From Astropecten irregularis (taxonomy: Eukaryota > Echinodermata > Asteroidea > Paxillosida > Astropectinidae), in NCBI GenBank assembly GCA_963971285.1, contig OZ020259.1, positions 6,200,001 to 6,264,000 on the forward strand: a stretch of DNA of 64,000 bases. Direction: 5' to 3'. Numbering within the stretch: the stretch's first letter is position 1; the number at the start of each line of letters is the position of its first letter. The translations under genes and the position numbers were made by a program. Shown here piece by piece: positions 32,287 through 47,200 of this stretch. The notes beneath the pieces were generated by a model. That model worked only from the letters and a program-made list of their open reading frames with translations. It was not told where the DNA came from and did not search any database.

Positions 32287-35200
32287 ATGTCCCATGTGTC
32301 GTCCCACCCAGTAGCCAGCGGCCCCATGCCGATGCGTAGCCCAGGGGCTGGTGCGGCGCCCTCGGCACCCAGTGCTAACAATCCGGTGCCATCGGGGACG
32401 GATGGTCAGATTGTCAAGGGTCCAGCTGGGGCAGCCGGTGCAGGTCCGACTGAGGTATGATTACAGTGGATTCTCTCTCTCAGAAAATTTACCTTTTTGC
32501 TGCAGTTTGGAATTAGATTCTCTGGTTTGAAAAAGAAAACAGAGCTTCAGCTTCTGTGAAAAACCACAACCTATATTTTCAGCATATGGATGGCGGATCC
32601 AGAGTAAGGCCATAAAAAAAAAATATGGCCCGACCATAAACATTTTAAACAAAATAAAGGTGTTTTTTTTTTAATAAAACAAAAAATCGGGAAAAAAAGA
32701 ATAATAAAAAAATAAATCGCAAATTTGTATGCAGATTAAAAGCTTAAAAGGAGCAAAAGATGGAAACCAGACTGGTTAAAGATGTCATTTCTTGTCTTTA
32801 TTTGACTCGTCAAATACTGTGATATACAGGAAAAATTAAATAAAAAAATAAAAAAATCCGCCCGCCCGAGCCTATTTCCCAACCCTCCGTTACTCCAACA
32901 CAACAATTTTTTTTTTATGGCCTAACTGTCCCACAATGCTCTAACTGCACACTTAGGCTTTAAACTGTGGAACATTCTGCCTGAAATGCGGTATTTTCCC
33001 CTAGCAAAGAGTGCAACCAAATACCAAAAACAGTTCTGATCTCAGGGTGAATAGATTTGAAAATACTGCGAGTGTTTTTTCCCGTGTTCTCAAAAAGTTG
33101 GCACCGTATGGGACTGGAAATTTCACAGATTCCTGCTACTGTATCTTCCTTGATATTTTTGCACATGATTCTTCATTTCTTTGACAAAAACCAAAGTATG
33201 ATATGGCATTTAACACTCATTGAGCAATTAGTTGCATTTGACTTGAACCAGATATGATTTTATTTACCAATTATCGAAAAACAAACAAAAAACGAATAAA
33301 AGACAAAAAACACAACAACCTGTTGTATTCTGTTAGTTATTAGGGAGCATATAGGATTTGCAAGGCCTCCAAAAAATATTATTGAGTTTGAGACAGAAAA
33401 TGGACTCAACAGTTCGTAAACAGTGCAAACAGTCACCATGGGAAATCTTGGTTCATCAGATGCTGGGTTTTTCAAGCAAATCAAGATTTAGTGTCTTTTC
33501 CAAAGATCGTTTGTCCGAACGATTTTTGGAACAAACATGAAGTAAACTATTCTTCATGTTTTATAAGAAAAATCGAGTCTGGTTTTCGCTATTTTCTCAT
33601 GACTCAGATGTCCGATTGAGCTCAAATTTTCACAGGTTTACTATTTCATGTACATGTTTGATCATGTGGGGTGCTGTGGCCTAGTGGTCTGGCGTGTTGA
33701 ACTCAAAGTCTTGTGGTCAATCTACAGATTGTGGGTTCGAATCCAGCCATGGGTTAATGGTGCTTGCGTCCTTGGGCAAGACGCTTTGTCATATATTGCT
33801 CCTCTTCACCCAGGTGTAAATGGGTACCTGCAAGGGTAGAGATGGCTTTGTGGTTTGATTAGCCCATGTGCGCTGAATACGGCAGCCGGGGCTGTATACT
33901 CCCCAGGGAGTTGAGATGGTTTCAGGAATGTAAATTATGGCCCGATGACCAGGGATAATAATTGATTTGCGCCATGAGCGTCATGCTTGGCGGATACCGG
34001 CGCATTATAAGTGTCCATTATTATTTATATTATTATTATACAAAGTACGAGTGCAGTCCTGTGACCTTTACCAATCATGTATTGCACCTTTAATTATTAT
34101 TAAAAACAAGACTATTTAGTTTTAGACGGATGCTTGAATAAATCTGCATTTCTTTGACAAAAACCAAAATGATGTTATCTTTGAAAACCAGCGAACTTGT
34201 TTTTTTGATTGGTCTACTTGTTAACAGTTGAACATGGCAAACACCAAAGAGAAGACTCCCATGTGCCATCTGAACGAACTGGCTCGGTTCAATCGCCTCC
34301 AGCCCCAGTATGAACTCCTGGAGGAGACTGGTCCAGCTCATGAGAAACTCTTCACCGTCAAACTGGTCCTCGGTACCCAGAAATTTGAAGCCAAGGTAAG
34401 GCAATGTCACAGCCCTGCTTAGCACAAACATTTGCTAACCATGAAATTTCTGCAGTACCCACCGCGATATTGGATTCGATGCACCCCGCTGACCCCAGCT
34501 AGCTCGGTGGCCTAGCGGTATGGCATCTGCACTAGTAAGCAGGGTTCGAATCCCACCTGAGACAGCACGTGATTTTTTCACTTTCTCTCACAAGCACTGA
34601 GTATACAGTGCTCATCCACGTCGGTGAAGGGCAAAACTAATTTGCGTGAAATTTCTGTCTTCATAAAAACATGATTAACAACCAAATTTCCATGTGCTGT
34701 GTGTCTGACCGCATGATTTTCAAATGGAATGTTAAATGGTGGTTTGGTTTTTTATTGTGCGAGACATTTTGTGCTAAGCAATTTTTTTGTGCTTAACAGC
34801 TCCATGAAATTGGCCTCATGTGACAAAGATGAACCAATTGGGCCAGCTTACTAGCCTGTTTAGATTTTTACTAGTCCATACATATGTTGATCCATACCTC
34901 AACATGTAGGTTCTTAATTTTTTTTACTAGCCTACTGGGCAACCAAGGAAGTGAGTCTAGCTAGCCCAGAGTGGTTTTTGCTAGACATTGTATGACGGGC
35001 TAGTACTATTTCGAGCCCTGTTCACCCTAAGCTTATGCATCTTCCACACAAGACAAGAGGTACTTACGACACAATGGACACATTACCACTGTCTCCGTCA
35101 TGTCCATGGTTTATTTAATGGTTCACTGGTAACTTTCTGTGCAGGGTACCAGCATCAAGAAAGCCCAGCACAAAGCTGCGGAGCAGGCCCTACTCAACTG

Positions 35201-38200
35201 CAACCTCCCGGCGCCCAAGCCCAAACCTCCCCGTCCCCAGAAGTCGGTCCACCCCAACCCCAACGCCCTGACGGCCACCGTGGAGCTCAACAGCAGGGCC
35301 ATGAAGGCTGGCGTCATGATCCACTACTCCCCGATCGGACACGACCCAATGCCCTACCAGAACTACTACCGGGGCGGCCGAGGGGGCCACGGATTCCGCC
35401 CACCCAGACCCCACGGCCCCGGGCCCGCTGGGCAGGCAGGTCCCCCTATGCCTGGTCCCGGTGGCCCCGGTGGCCCTAATGGCCCTAATGGCCCTAGTAG
35501 TGCAGGTGGACCGGGTTCAATGAGACCCCAAGGACCTGGTATGGGAGGTGAACCGAGGGGACCAGGGGGACCTGCTGACTTCAGAGGGCCAGGGGGTCCT
35601 GGACCACGCCCTCTCTTCCATCCCAGGTAAGGAACCTTATTAACCCTAACAGCCCTAAACCCTGAAACCCCTCAAACTCCAACAGGCAATTCTGTTGAGT
35701 TTTGGCTTGTTTGGTACCAAACAGTAATGACCTGTTGTTTGAGTCAGTACCAAAGGTCCAGGAGTACACTGTTTCATTCTGAAAGGTTTGGGAAAGCAAG
35801 GCATGAGACCTGAAGAAACAAGTGTTGGAGTTTGTGGCAGTGCACTGACATTTTCATTGTGTGTATTCTGGTAAGGCTACCCATGGACTATAGCATAGTT
35901 GCGCAGGAAGTTGTGGTGGTGCAAGTTTGTGTGATGAAAGGCACTGTGGCATTTTGTGTGGTTTTGGGACAGTTGGTCTACAGCATAGAGCTATATTAAA
36001 ATTACTAAAGCGCTAGCTCCGTGTAAAAAGTGATGCCTGCTGGGCGCATCCATGTTTGTGCACAAACCTATGGAAAGCCCACAATTTTGTACGTTTTTTG
36101 TACGTTCATTTGCATACCTGCGTTGTGTTCTATACAGGTGCGTTATCAAAGCCAAATACGCCCAAAATCCGACACACCTTTGGTAAATGCGCGTTTCATT
36201 TATCACCCTGCGCACACTTGCTCTGCACTTCAGTCACGCAATGATTGCAAGCGTCATCAAGACGCGCTACCGGTACCATTCGCGCATACTTGCGCGTTGC
36301 ATATAGAGTACACTCTTCGAGTGGCATTCCAGTCAAAGTGTTCTTGTTCCACAGACACACACTCAAATTCAAAATGACAGCGCCCAGGACTCCTTCAAAA
36401 CGTCTACGCGCGGAGAACGCGGAGCTAGCACTCTAGTTATTTTAATATAGCTCTATGGTCTACAGTAACACACCAAGGCATAGACATATCCATACCAAGT
36501 CAATCAAACTGTTTGTCAGGTTCAGTACCAAACCCGATCAAACCTGTGACCAACTGTTGAAGTATGTTTGGTTTAGTATGCTTCCTAGTACATGAGCCAA
36601 ATGTTCAGTATGGTTTCGTTAAATCGATGCTCCACTGTACCTTTTCATTCTGTGTGTATTAGATACCCAGGACCTCGTCCCACCTTCTACATGAAAGTGA
36701 CAGTGGGTAACAGAGAGTTCATCGGTGAGGCTCGTACTCGTAAAGAGGCCCGTCAGAATGCCGCTCTTAAAGCAATCAAGTCCTTGGAAGCTGATCCACT
36801 ACCTGAATGCAAGGATGAGGTGAGAAGTAGTGGTGGGATTCTTTATCCGGTTATAGAATAACTGACTCTGATTTTATTATCCGAATAATAATTTCCACAA
36901 ACAGTTAACCGAAACTGAAAGGAAACACAAAGGGACTAACGTTGAATGCTAAACAACCCAAAAAGTGTAAATTTCAGTCAGTTATTTTGTCCATTTTGCC
37001 AAATAAAAACATGCTTGATCTAAATGCTTCATCTAGAACATAATCGCGATATCGTCATATCTTATCAGGGGACGTACACCCTGTAATTATAGAGTGCGGC
37101 GGAGCGTACATTCGTTTGTTGTGGGGCAAAAGGCAGGCGGGGTCACTGCAGTAATGGCGAACAGTATATCGTGCCGTTGGAACGGTCTATACCCTCTGTC
37201 AATACCAAATCTTAAGCCCAAGACCAGGACATTAAAGTGTCATTTATTTATCTGCCAAACAAACAAAGACAATTGACTATTAGGGACACCGCCAACATAG
37301 GGCTGCATAGCTCAGTTGGTAAGAGTGCCTGTGCGGTATTCCGGTGGTCACTGGTTTGAATCCCACTCCATTAATATTTCCTGTCCACTTTTCAATGATT
37401 TACTGATCTTGTTTTGTGTTTAGGCCGTCAGCACCTCGGATCCGTCAACCAATTCCGGTAAGTTCCGGCTCTATTTAGATCCTTCCATTACTTGCTCAGT
37501 TCTTGTCTGTAATCGTTTACGACTTTGCGTGCTTTTAAGTTTCATGCACCCTGTGAACCATGAGTTTGCTGTTTCGGCTACAGTAGCGCCCTCTACTGTC
37601 CATACACTTAGCCGTTGAAGATGACGTCTGCGTTTATTGAGATCACTTACATTGAGTCTTAGGGCCTGTTTGTTTTGCGCACGAGATCAGGGATCCTGCT
37701 GATCCGGGTCCCATTTAAGCGTGTCCCGCATGGGACGTGGATCTGCAGATCTTGGATCTCGTTCGCGAAAAACATACAGGCCGTAAAATGTGAGGTTACA
37801 GATATAGCACTTTAATTTCACTCACAAAATTGAATGAATTTGACCCTCACATGCTCAGTGAAAAGCCAACATTCAAGCTCACCGTTGCACATAGGCAGGA
37901 ATCTTAAGAATTGAGATTGTTTCTGAACTATTCCTCAGCTGCCTTTAAGACATTGTTGCACTGACGAGAAATTATGTTGACTCCGTTTCTTTGTCGTTGG
38001 GAATTATTTTTTATTTTGCTGCTTGTTTTGATCTAGTCACTGCGAAAGAAGAAGATGGCTTGAAATCAGACATCAGCGTCGTGTATGAGAAAGCCCACCA
38101 GCACAATCTGTCTGTCACCTTTGAGGTGAGCTCTTGTTGCTTGAATGTTTTATTTGTAGTCTGGTACCACAGAAATGGTCAAAGAGGCTCCCCATTATAG

Positions 38201-41200
38201 AATAGATAGAATTTATCCCAACATACTTTGGTAGCATACCAAAACAGAAATCTTCACAGATTTACCTATAGAGAGCGTGCACGTGACGTCACTTGACAGC
38301 TTATCGGCCATTTTGGACGGCATGCATGCGCACGCACGTCGCGTATGCGCGCACGCGTACGTACCAGACATTATATGCACGCGCGACGCACTTCTGCGTT
38401 TGCGTACGCGTCCGGTTGATTTGCAAGCTACGCAAACACATGCGGGTTACATACACTGTACGTACGTGATTTATACATGTGTACAGCGTTGCCGTCCAAA
38501 ATGGCGTCCTGATCACGTGACTGCACACCCTCATATAAAGATGGTAATGGTAGAAACATACCTGCCTGAAATGCTGTATTTAACCAGACAAAAGTAAATC
38601 ATCTTCATGTTCAATTGTTTCATTTGGTTCCGTCCTTGCAATTGATGGTGATTAATCCCCCGACAGGTCACGGAGGAAAAGGGTCCCCCTCATCTCAAGA
38701 ACTTCAAGGTGGAGTGCATCATCGGCGAGTACAAGACGCTGGGCTCCGGGAACTCCAAGAAGAATGCGAAGCGCCGAGCCGCCGAGCTGATGATCAAAAA
38801 CCTCCAGATGCTTCCGGCCATACCCAAGGTGGAGCGCCCTCGCCCATATTTCCAGCTCAAGAAGAGGAAGAGCAAGTCACTGATCAAGGTGGGTGGGGAT
38901 TTGGCTGTGGCTTGGGGCCTGTTTGTTTAACCCACAGGATCTCAGATTTGGGGATCCACCTCCTATGCATGGTACGCTACAATGGGATCCGGATTGGCAG
39001 GATTCGTGATCCTGTGCATTAAACAAACAGGCCCTAAGAGTTTTTGATTTTTAGGGGGGCATGATCAAAATGATTGTCTCCTCCGGCTTCCATCTTTGCA
39101 GTTTGAATTCCTTTATGGGCCTTTCCAGCCTGTCAATCAAACTTGACAAATAGTAGGACGCGTCATAAATTTCCTCGGTCAAACTCGGTCATATGTAGTA
39201 TGTCTAACATGTGGCATTGCTAAGGTGGGCGGGGCTTAAAAGGAAAGCCAGAACGGTCCATTGTGAAGCAGTAGGCCATAAGTTTCCTAGTATGCTTGTG
39301 CAGAAGGCAAGATGTGCCCCTGAAGTACCCTTGAAGAATGGATTGGTACGTTTACACCTCCGTGAGCAGTGAGTCTGTGTTCACATACTTACGCAGATCT
39401 GCGGAATTGGGTCCAGATTGAAATGCAGAAAGCATGGAGGTTATGGTTACAAAAGCTGGCAAAACCTTTGTGTGTGTGGACCTTGCGCATAGGTCCTTTG
39501 GTCGGTTTCACAAAGCCTTACAATCGATCGTATCTCTAGTTACAAAGGGTAACCCATTGTAGGGGGCCAATCCTTCGTAGGGCTGTAATTTATCAAGTCC
39601 TACGATTTTACGATGAGTTTGGTGAAATCGACCCCTTGTCTGTTTAATTGCTTTACATTATTAACTAACATAAAACCATTATTTCTATTTTTGGTCCTGC
39701 CATGCAGGCGCCGTGTTGGAATGACCCACGATCTTCCTGTATTTTACAGAAGCACTCAATATCTTCTTTCCTGATTTCTTAACACAGACCCGTGCCACCA
39801 ATCCAGAGTACGAGGCCTCCGGTCTCAACCCCATCAGCCGTCTGGTACAGATCCTGCAGGCAATCAACAAGAAGGAACCCGTCTTCACCATCGTGGAAGA
39901 ACATGCCTTGCCTGAGCATGCTGGACGATCCGGACCACGCAACCGCAGACGGGAATTCACCATACAGGTAAGGAAGCTGTTAATAGGCAGTCACCAGGCC
40001 TTCATTTTAATAAAAATGAGGGGAGCTAAAAATCGCTCTCCTTAAATCAACATAGAGAATTAAAGGAGAGTGATTTGCTCTCACTAACAAAAATCAAGTT
40101 TGAGCTGCAAATCCAACTCCTTCAATCAACATAGGGCTTACTCATACTAATATTAAATAAAGAGAGCAGTTTACTCTTGCTAAACCAAGGTTTTGTATGT
40201 TTCCAGTGTTGGAAAAAGAGAACATGCTAACTTTTGCTTGTCCTGTTGAAAAAGATTGTATAAAATATATTACTATTTTAATATTTTCCATAAGGTGTAA
40301 ATGTTAGCTGGAAAAATGTATGTGATGTTTTGAAAAAAGGCAGCTCTCCTTAAATTGTTAAGGAGCTCTTTTTTCACTCTCCCTGGAAAACATTAAGGAG
40401 AGCGGAGGAGAGTGATCACTCTCACTCTCCTTAAAAATTAAGGCCTGAGTCACTGAACAATATATCTTCTTCCGACTACATCCAAGATGAACGACCTCAT
40501 CTTAAAGGTACTATCATACTTTGGTAGCATACCGAAACAGAAATCTTCACAGATTTACCTATAACTGACAGGGTATTAAGATGAAGATGGTAGAAGTACA
40601 GCTTAAAAATGTTTCTGTCTGAAATGCTGTATTTATCACGAAAAGAGTCAAACCAATGACCAAAAACAGTTTTGATCTTTTAAAGATAAAAATGAACAGT
40701 GAAAAGATTTCTAAGATACCGTCTGCGTTTTCCACTCTATTCTAAAAAATTGGGCGCCGTAGGGTACGGAAAATTTCCCAGATGACTGTTACTGTATCTG
40801 TCTTGATATTTTTGCCCATGAATCTGCACTTATGTGACAAAAAAACAAAGTTTTGATCTTTTAAAGATAAAAATAAACGGTGACAAGATTTCAAGAATAC
40901 TGTGTTTTCTCAAAAAGCTAGTTGGTTTCTGTTTGATCAGTTCTCAGTTGATTGCTTCGTGATTGATCACACTTGATTTGATCTGTGTTGATTGGGACTT
41001 GACTGCTTTTGCTCCTAGTATAATCCTGGCTCCTAGCCGATAGATGATTGATTGCTTAAAGGTAGTATCATACTTTGGTAAGAAACCAAAACAGAAATTG
41101 TCACAGATTTACGTGTAACTTACAGGGTATGAAGATGGTGCTGGTAGGAACATACCGTTAAAATATTTCTCCCTGATATGGTGTATTTATCAAGAAATTA

Positions 41201-44200
41201 GTAAAACAATAACCGGAAATATTGTTGATCTTTTAAAAGATCAAAAATAAAAGAGAAAAGACTTAAGAAATACTTGCTGTTTTTCACTGTTTTCTCATAA
41301 AGTGGGAACCGTATGGGACTGAAATTTTCACAGATGACTGTTACTGTATCTGTCTTGATGTTTTTGCCCATGAATCTGTATTTCTTTGATAAAAACCAAA
41401 GTATGAAACTACCTTTAATAGATTGATTAATTGTTTGATTGATTGGTTCTTGGTCGATTTTTTTCAGGTATCAGCAGACGGCAAGACCTGCATCGGGAAA
41501 GGTGCTAAGAAGAAGGCAGCCAAGCGAGCAGCCGCCGAGGAGATGCTGAGGGAGATGGGTTACTCCTCCTCCCCACCCTCCACAAACTTGCCTCCGGGCA
41601 AGTCAGCTCTCAAGACCAATAGCGAGGTAAGGTCTTAGTCTTCCAAAGGTTATGATCCAAGATACGTCTGTTCAGGAGCAATCCAAGGACACAACATCCT
41701 GAGATGTAGCCCCTTCAAGGGATGCTCCTTCTTTATCTTGAACTCGCATCAACAGCAAATGTCCTGTTTTGTTCTCTTCAGGTTGAGGACGGCAGTGGAG
41801 GCGATCGTAAAGTCACATTCAAAGAGGATCCGGACAAGAAAGGTACGCCATCCTTCATTTTTTGATTTTTTAGGCAGTTGATTATTTTATCGGTAATATT
41901 GGGGCGAGAAACTTTTATGCTGGTTGGGCCAAGCTCACTGTAAATCCAGGCCAGGCCTGGCCTTCTATAATCCCCATCCTTGGACTATGAACTCCTGCTG
42001 TGTCCTGGGTCATAGTTAGCCCAAATCTGATTGACAGATTAAATCCACATTGATCATGGACAGTATCCAAAAGCCAGGCTTGATTGATTTTAAGCAGCTC
42101 TATTATAGTGAAGTTCAGCATGTTCAGGGCTGATAAGTAGAGGATTTCAGGCCTGGAGGCCTGGGCCTGGCCAGGCTTCTCAGTGGCTGGGCTAGTCTTG
42201 TTTCACATCGTCTTTGATGTGGATACCCAAACGGATCGACAAACCGATTACCCGCATGCACGTACATATTTATGTACAGGTTATCCGCACACACGTATGT
42301 ACTGACCTGTCTGTAATAACTTCTTGGGAATCCTGTAAAATCTCCCCCCCCCCCCCCTTGAAAATGGGGGGGAACACACTGCGCATGTGTTACTTTTTGA
42401 AGTCAGGCACAGCCAATGCAGGCCAGTTCAGGTAATCATACATATTTAACAGTGTGTCATGAAGATGACGTACCGCGCTACATAACGAGGTGCGCAAGCA
42501 ACTCACTGCCTTTACAGGATTCCCAAGTCATTGTTACAGAGAGGTTTTTACGTACATGTATGTGCGTGCGGGTCAGTGGGGGTAATCGGTTCGTACTTTC
42601 GAGTAAAAACAATGTCGTGAACCAAGACTCATTATTGAAGTTTCTCTCCCTTATTTAAACAGGATTTTGTTTTTAGCACACGTTTTTATTGACCGAAGTA
42701 AGAATCTTAAGATTTTATGAGAATTTTATCTTTACTAATCCTATACTCCATCTTAAAGGTGTGGACGCTGCCAAGAAGAACGTGAAGAAGATTGAATCGC
42801 CAATTCCCGGCCACAAGCTTGCCCCTGGGCTACTGCCCATGATGCCGGGGGTCAACACAACCTCGGGATTCCCCGGACCCACATCTTCTCCTGCCAACCA
42901 GAAGCCACCTACGCAAGGTGGGTTGCTTCACAACCTTGTTCCCATGGAGTGTGATCTCGGCGTGTACTGTCGGGACAAACGAAGTGATTACGTAACCTGG
43001 CCAATGTTTGCTGGTCGATTTGTCTCATGCATTGTAGTGGCTGTTTTGTCATAGTGCATTTTTGTTCATTCACATTTTTCAGGCTCCTCTTGGAGAAACA
43101 AGAGTCTGTCTGAATTACCAGGGGCAATTTCATTGAGCTGCTTAGCACAAAAGATTGCTAAGCATGACATTTCTGTCTTAGTAAAAACAGGATTAACAAC
43201 CAAATTTGTGTGTGTGTTGGTGTATCACTTGCAATTGTTCTTTGGCAGTTGTTCGCTGACCATGAATAATCAAATGGAATTTTCAATGGTGGTTTGTTTT
43301 TTGGGCAAGCTATTTTTGTGCTAAGCAATTTATTGTGCTAAGCAGCTCTATGATATTGGCCCCAGGCTACGGCTTGGAATCACACACTAGTCTATGGGAA
43401 GCGGCTTCTTTTCCTTACCACTGACTTGTGTGTGTAAATTTAAGCCATAGCCATAATGCAGACACAGACAAACGCTGTCTTAGGCGAGGGGCCAATTTCA
43501 TAGAGCTCCAAAGCGTAGCGTAACTAGCCAAGCAAACTTTGACTTAGATCATCAACTCCAAATTTCGTGCCATCATCTCATTTTTGGCTGAGCATTTTGC
43601 TTCTAAGCAGGAAATCAGTCAAATTTATTCTGATTACAAAAGGTTTATAATCAAATAACCACAAGGGAAACTGACTGGTTTGATCCTTGGGATATAGCGG
43701 TATGTGAGTGGTTTCATGGCTTCTGACTGCCAAATGAACAAAGATAATTTACTATTAGCGTGTAGGGCCGGATAGCTCAGTTGGTAAGAGTGCTGTTACA
43801 GCATTCTGGAGGTCGCTGGTTCAAATCATGTTCTGGCAATGTTTCTTTGTTTACTTTTCAATTACTACAATAAGTTTGGTTGGAGGGCCTGACATTTTAT
43901 CCAGGCGGGATGCCTTTGAGAAAGATCCTGCTAGGATCAAAACGTCAGTCCCTCCTAACTCCATACATTATATCAGTAGCTTAGACACGTCCTCAGACCT
44001 GGGGGGGGGGGGGGGGGTATGATCCTGTAGCTGTGTCGTACTTCCATATACGTTAGTGCACAAATACATTCCTACATACATGTATATATAAATAATGACC
44101 CCCCCACCATTGTGATCTACGCCCGTGCATAATATATCTTTTAGGTCATAGTTTATTACTTGTATAATAATAAGTTGGTTAAAAGATTGATAAATAAGGA

Positions 44201-47200
44201 TTGTTGCACTTCAACTCTATAACTTTATCTTTGGACATCATTCCAGGTCTCATCGTTTCAGGCCTGAATCGAGCTCCCGGTGCCCCCGTCACCGGAGTGC
44301 CCATCAACAAGAAGGCCTCGCAGACCCTGACCAACACCACGGCCGACATCGCCCGGGAGCTCCTGTCCCAGGGCGTCTCCAAGACGGCCAGCGCCATCAT
44401 CAGAGGCCGCCCGGGGAACGCTGTGGAGAAGAAGTTATCCAGTGGCAGGCAGCAGCTGGAGTTCCTGGCCTTGGCTCAGGGTTTGACCGTACAGTTCACT
44501 GACTTCCCTGAGGTTTGTTCTTTGCTAGTAGATGCGCATTTTTCTTAGTAGGAGTCATAGAGATATACATACTAATAAACTAGAGGGCGGGCTCGGCGAA
44601 ATGTCTGTGACAACATGGGGATCGATCCGCCATTACTGAAATGGGCACTGCGCCGGCGCTTTACTATCTTTGCTGTGTACGTACGGTGAGGCCTTTGTAC
44701 TGTAGTTTAAGCAAGTGCTCCGTCAGCACAGCATTCCCTGGTACGCATGCGTATACGTAATTCGTGCCCATGATAGTAATGGCGGCACGGGCCCATGCGA
44801 TCACGTCCGCCCTCTAGTTTATTAGTATGTATCTCTATGGTAGGAGTACTCTTTCAGAGATGTAACTTTTCAGATTTTAATCTAAAATCAGATTTATTTC
44901 AAGTTTTCAACCCAATTCAGAATTGGTTGCCCTTTAAATGTTCTGAATTGGACAATTTATTTTCAAGTCTCCTTTGACGATATTCACTTATCTTCTGCGG
45001 TACTGCTTTGGATCGTGCTGTGTGTCTACACGCAGCGCATTAATAACTATCTAGCTTTAGCTTTTATAGACAGTTATTTTCAGATTTCTTGGGCAGTGGC
45101 CATTTGCATATCTGCTCCTTACCTAAGAGATATTTATGCACATCTTTTTTGCTGTGAGTACGTGTAATTTTGATTATACTCCCCAGGGAGTTGAGATGGT
45201 TTCAGGAATGTTAATGTAGTCCAATGACCAGGGAGTATGATAATGCGCAGTATACATTTTTTAATCATCATCAGATAACCGCAAGGGAAACTGAATGAAT
45301 TTTATGTCATTGAATTGTGAACAAAGAAAAATTTACTGGAGCGGGATTCAAACTGGCGACCTCCTAAATACTGTACAGGCACTCTACCAACTGAGCTATC
45401 CAGCCCTACGTTGGTGGTTTCCCTACTAGTCAATTATCTCTGTTCGTTTGGCAGTCAGAAGCCATGAAACCACGCATGCACATACCGCTATATCCCAAGG
45501 ATCATTTTATCGATACTCTCAGCAATGCTGCAACCGGAGAACAGTACACATTTTTTTGTCAGACATTATTTTTTGTTTTTTTAATCATTTAAAATGTTGA
45601 CCTAGCCTCTGATCAGTTCACAGGATTCTCTCGTGTCGTTTCTCTTTGTTTCAGACTAACAAGACGGAGCTGCTTTCCCTGGTAGCCGTGTCCACTGATC
45701 CCAAGCTGGTGTGTCACGGTGCAGGCCCCACTGTTGAGGATTCACATGACGTTGCCTCCATTGCTGCTCTCCGATCCCTGGCCGGGATCGATCAGGATGA
45801 CGACATCAAGAAGAATCAGAAGTGAGTCTGTTATTTTCAACATTGCTTGGTTCTGTGGATTGGGTCTCTGCACTGTGGATTGAATATGTGGATTGAGTTT
45901 GTGATTTGTGGATTGGGTTTGTGTTGTGTGGATGGAATTTATGGATTGGGTTTGTGTTGTGTGGATGGAATTTATGGATTGGGTTTGTGTTGTGTGGATG
46001 GAATTTGTGGATTGGGCTTGTGTTATGTGGATGGAATTTGTGGATGGAATTTGTGGATTGGGTTTGTGTTGTGTGGATGGAATTTGTGGATTGGGTTTGT
46101 GTTGTGTGGATGGAATTTGTGGATTGGGTTTGTATCATGTGGATGGAATGTGTGGATTGGGTTTGTGTTGTGTGGATGGAATTTGTGGATTGGGTTTGTA
46201 CATATATGTTGTGGATTGGGTTTGTGTTGTGAATTTAGTGTTTGGATTGGGTTTGTGCAGTGAGGATTGAAATTGTGCTTTGTGGATTGAATATACACTA
46301 TGTGGATAAAGTTTGTAGTGTGTGGATTGAATTTGTGGATTTGGTTTGTGGTATGAATTTAGTGTTTGGATTGGGTTTGTGCAGTGTGGATTGAAATTGT
46401 GCTTTGTGGATTGAATATACATGTACACTATGTGGATAAAGTTTGTAATGTGTGGATTGAATTTGTGGATTGAATTTGTGGATTTGGTTTGTGGTGTGAA
46501 TTTAGTGTTCGGATTGGGTTTGTTCTGTGTGGATTGAAATTGTGCTTTGTGGATTGAATATGTGAATGAAGTTTGTAGTGTGTGGATTGAATTTGTGGAT
46601 TTGGTTTGTGGTGTGAATTTAGTGTTTGGATTTGGGTTTGTGCAGTGTGGATTGTAATTGTGCTTTGTGGATTGAATATGTGGATTAAGTTTGAATTGTG
46701 TGGATTGAATTTGTGAATTGGGTTTGTGGTATGTGAATTGAATTTGTTGATCTGATTTTTGTATGTTCAAGGTTCGAAATAGCACTAGCCAGGCGTACAA
46801 TGTCTAGCAAAAACCACTCCGGGCTAGCTAGATTCACTTCCGTGGTTGCCCGGTGGGCTACTTAACAAAAACATAAGAACCTACATATTTAGGTATGGAT
46901 CAACATATGTATGGACTAGTAAAAATCATAATGGGCTAATAAAATCTGAAGCAAGCTGGACCGGTGGGCTAGCCATGAAAAAAGTTAGTGCAAGGCCTGA
47001 TGTTATAGATAGAATTTGTGGAATCATTTTGTGATATATGTATACATAAGTATACATAAAGTGTGTTGATTGGGCTTGTGCTGTGCGGATGAATTTGTGG
47101 ATAGGCTATGTGTGTTTGGGATTGGCTTTTTTTTTATTTTTCATCTATATTTGTTGATTTTAACCGAAATGCTTTCAAAATTTTATCCCAATTCATTGGT

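Noticed and set aside
45806..46800. Several open frames of 100-220 codons
   Set aside because: Low-complexity TGTGGATTGGG minisatellite inside the last Staufen intron, open in many frames at once.
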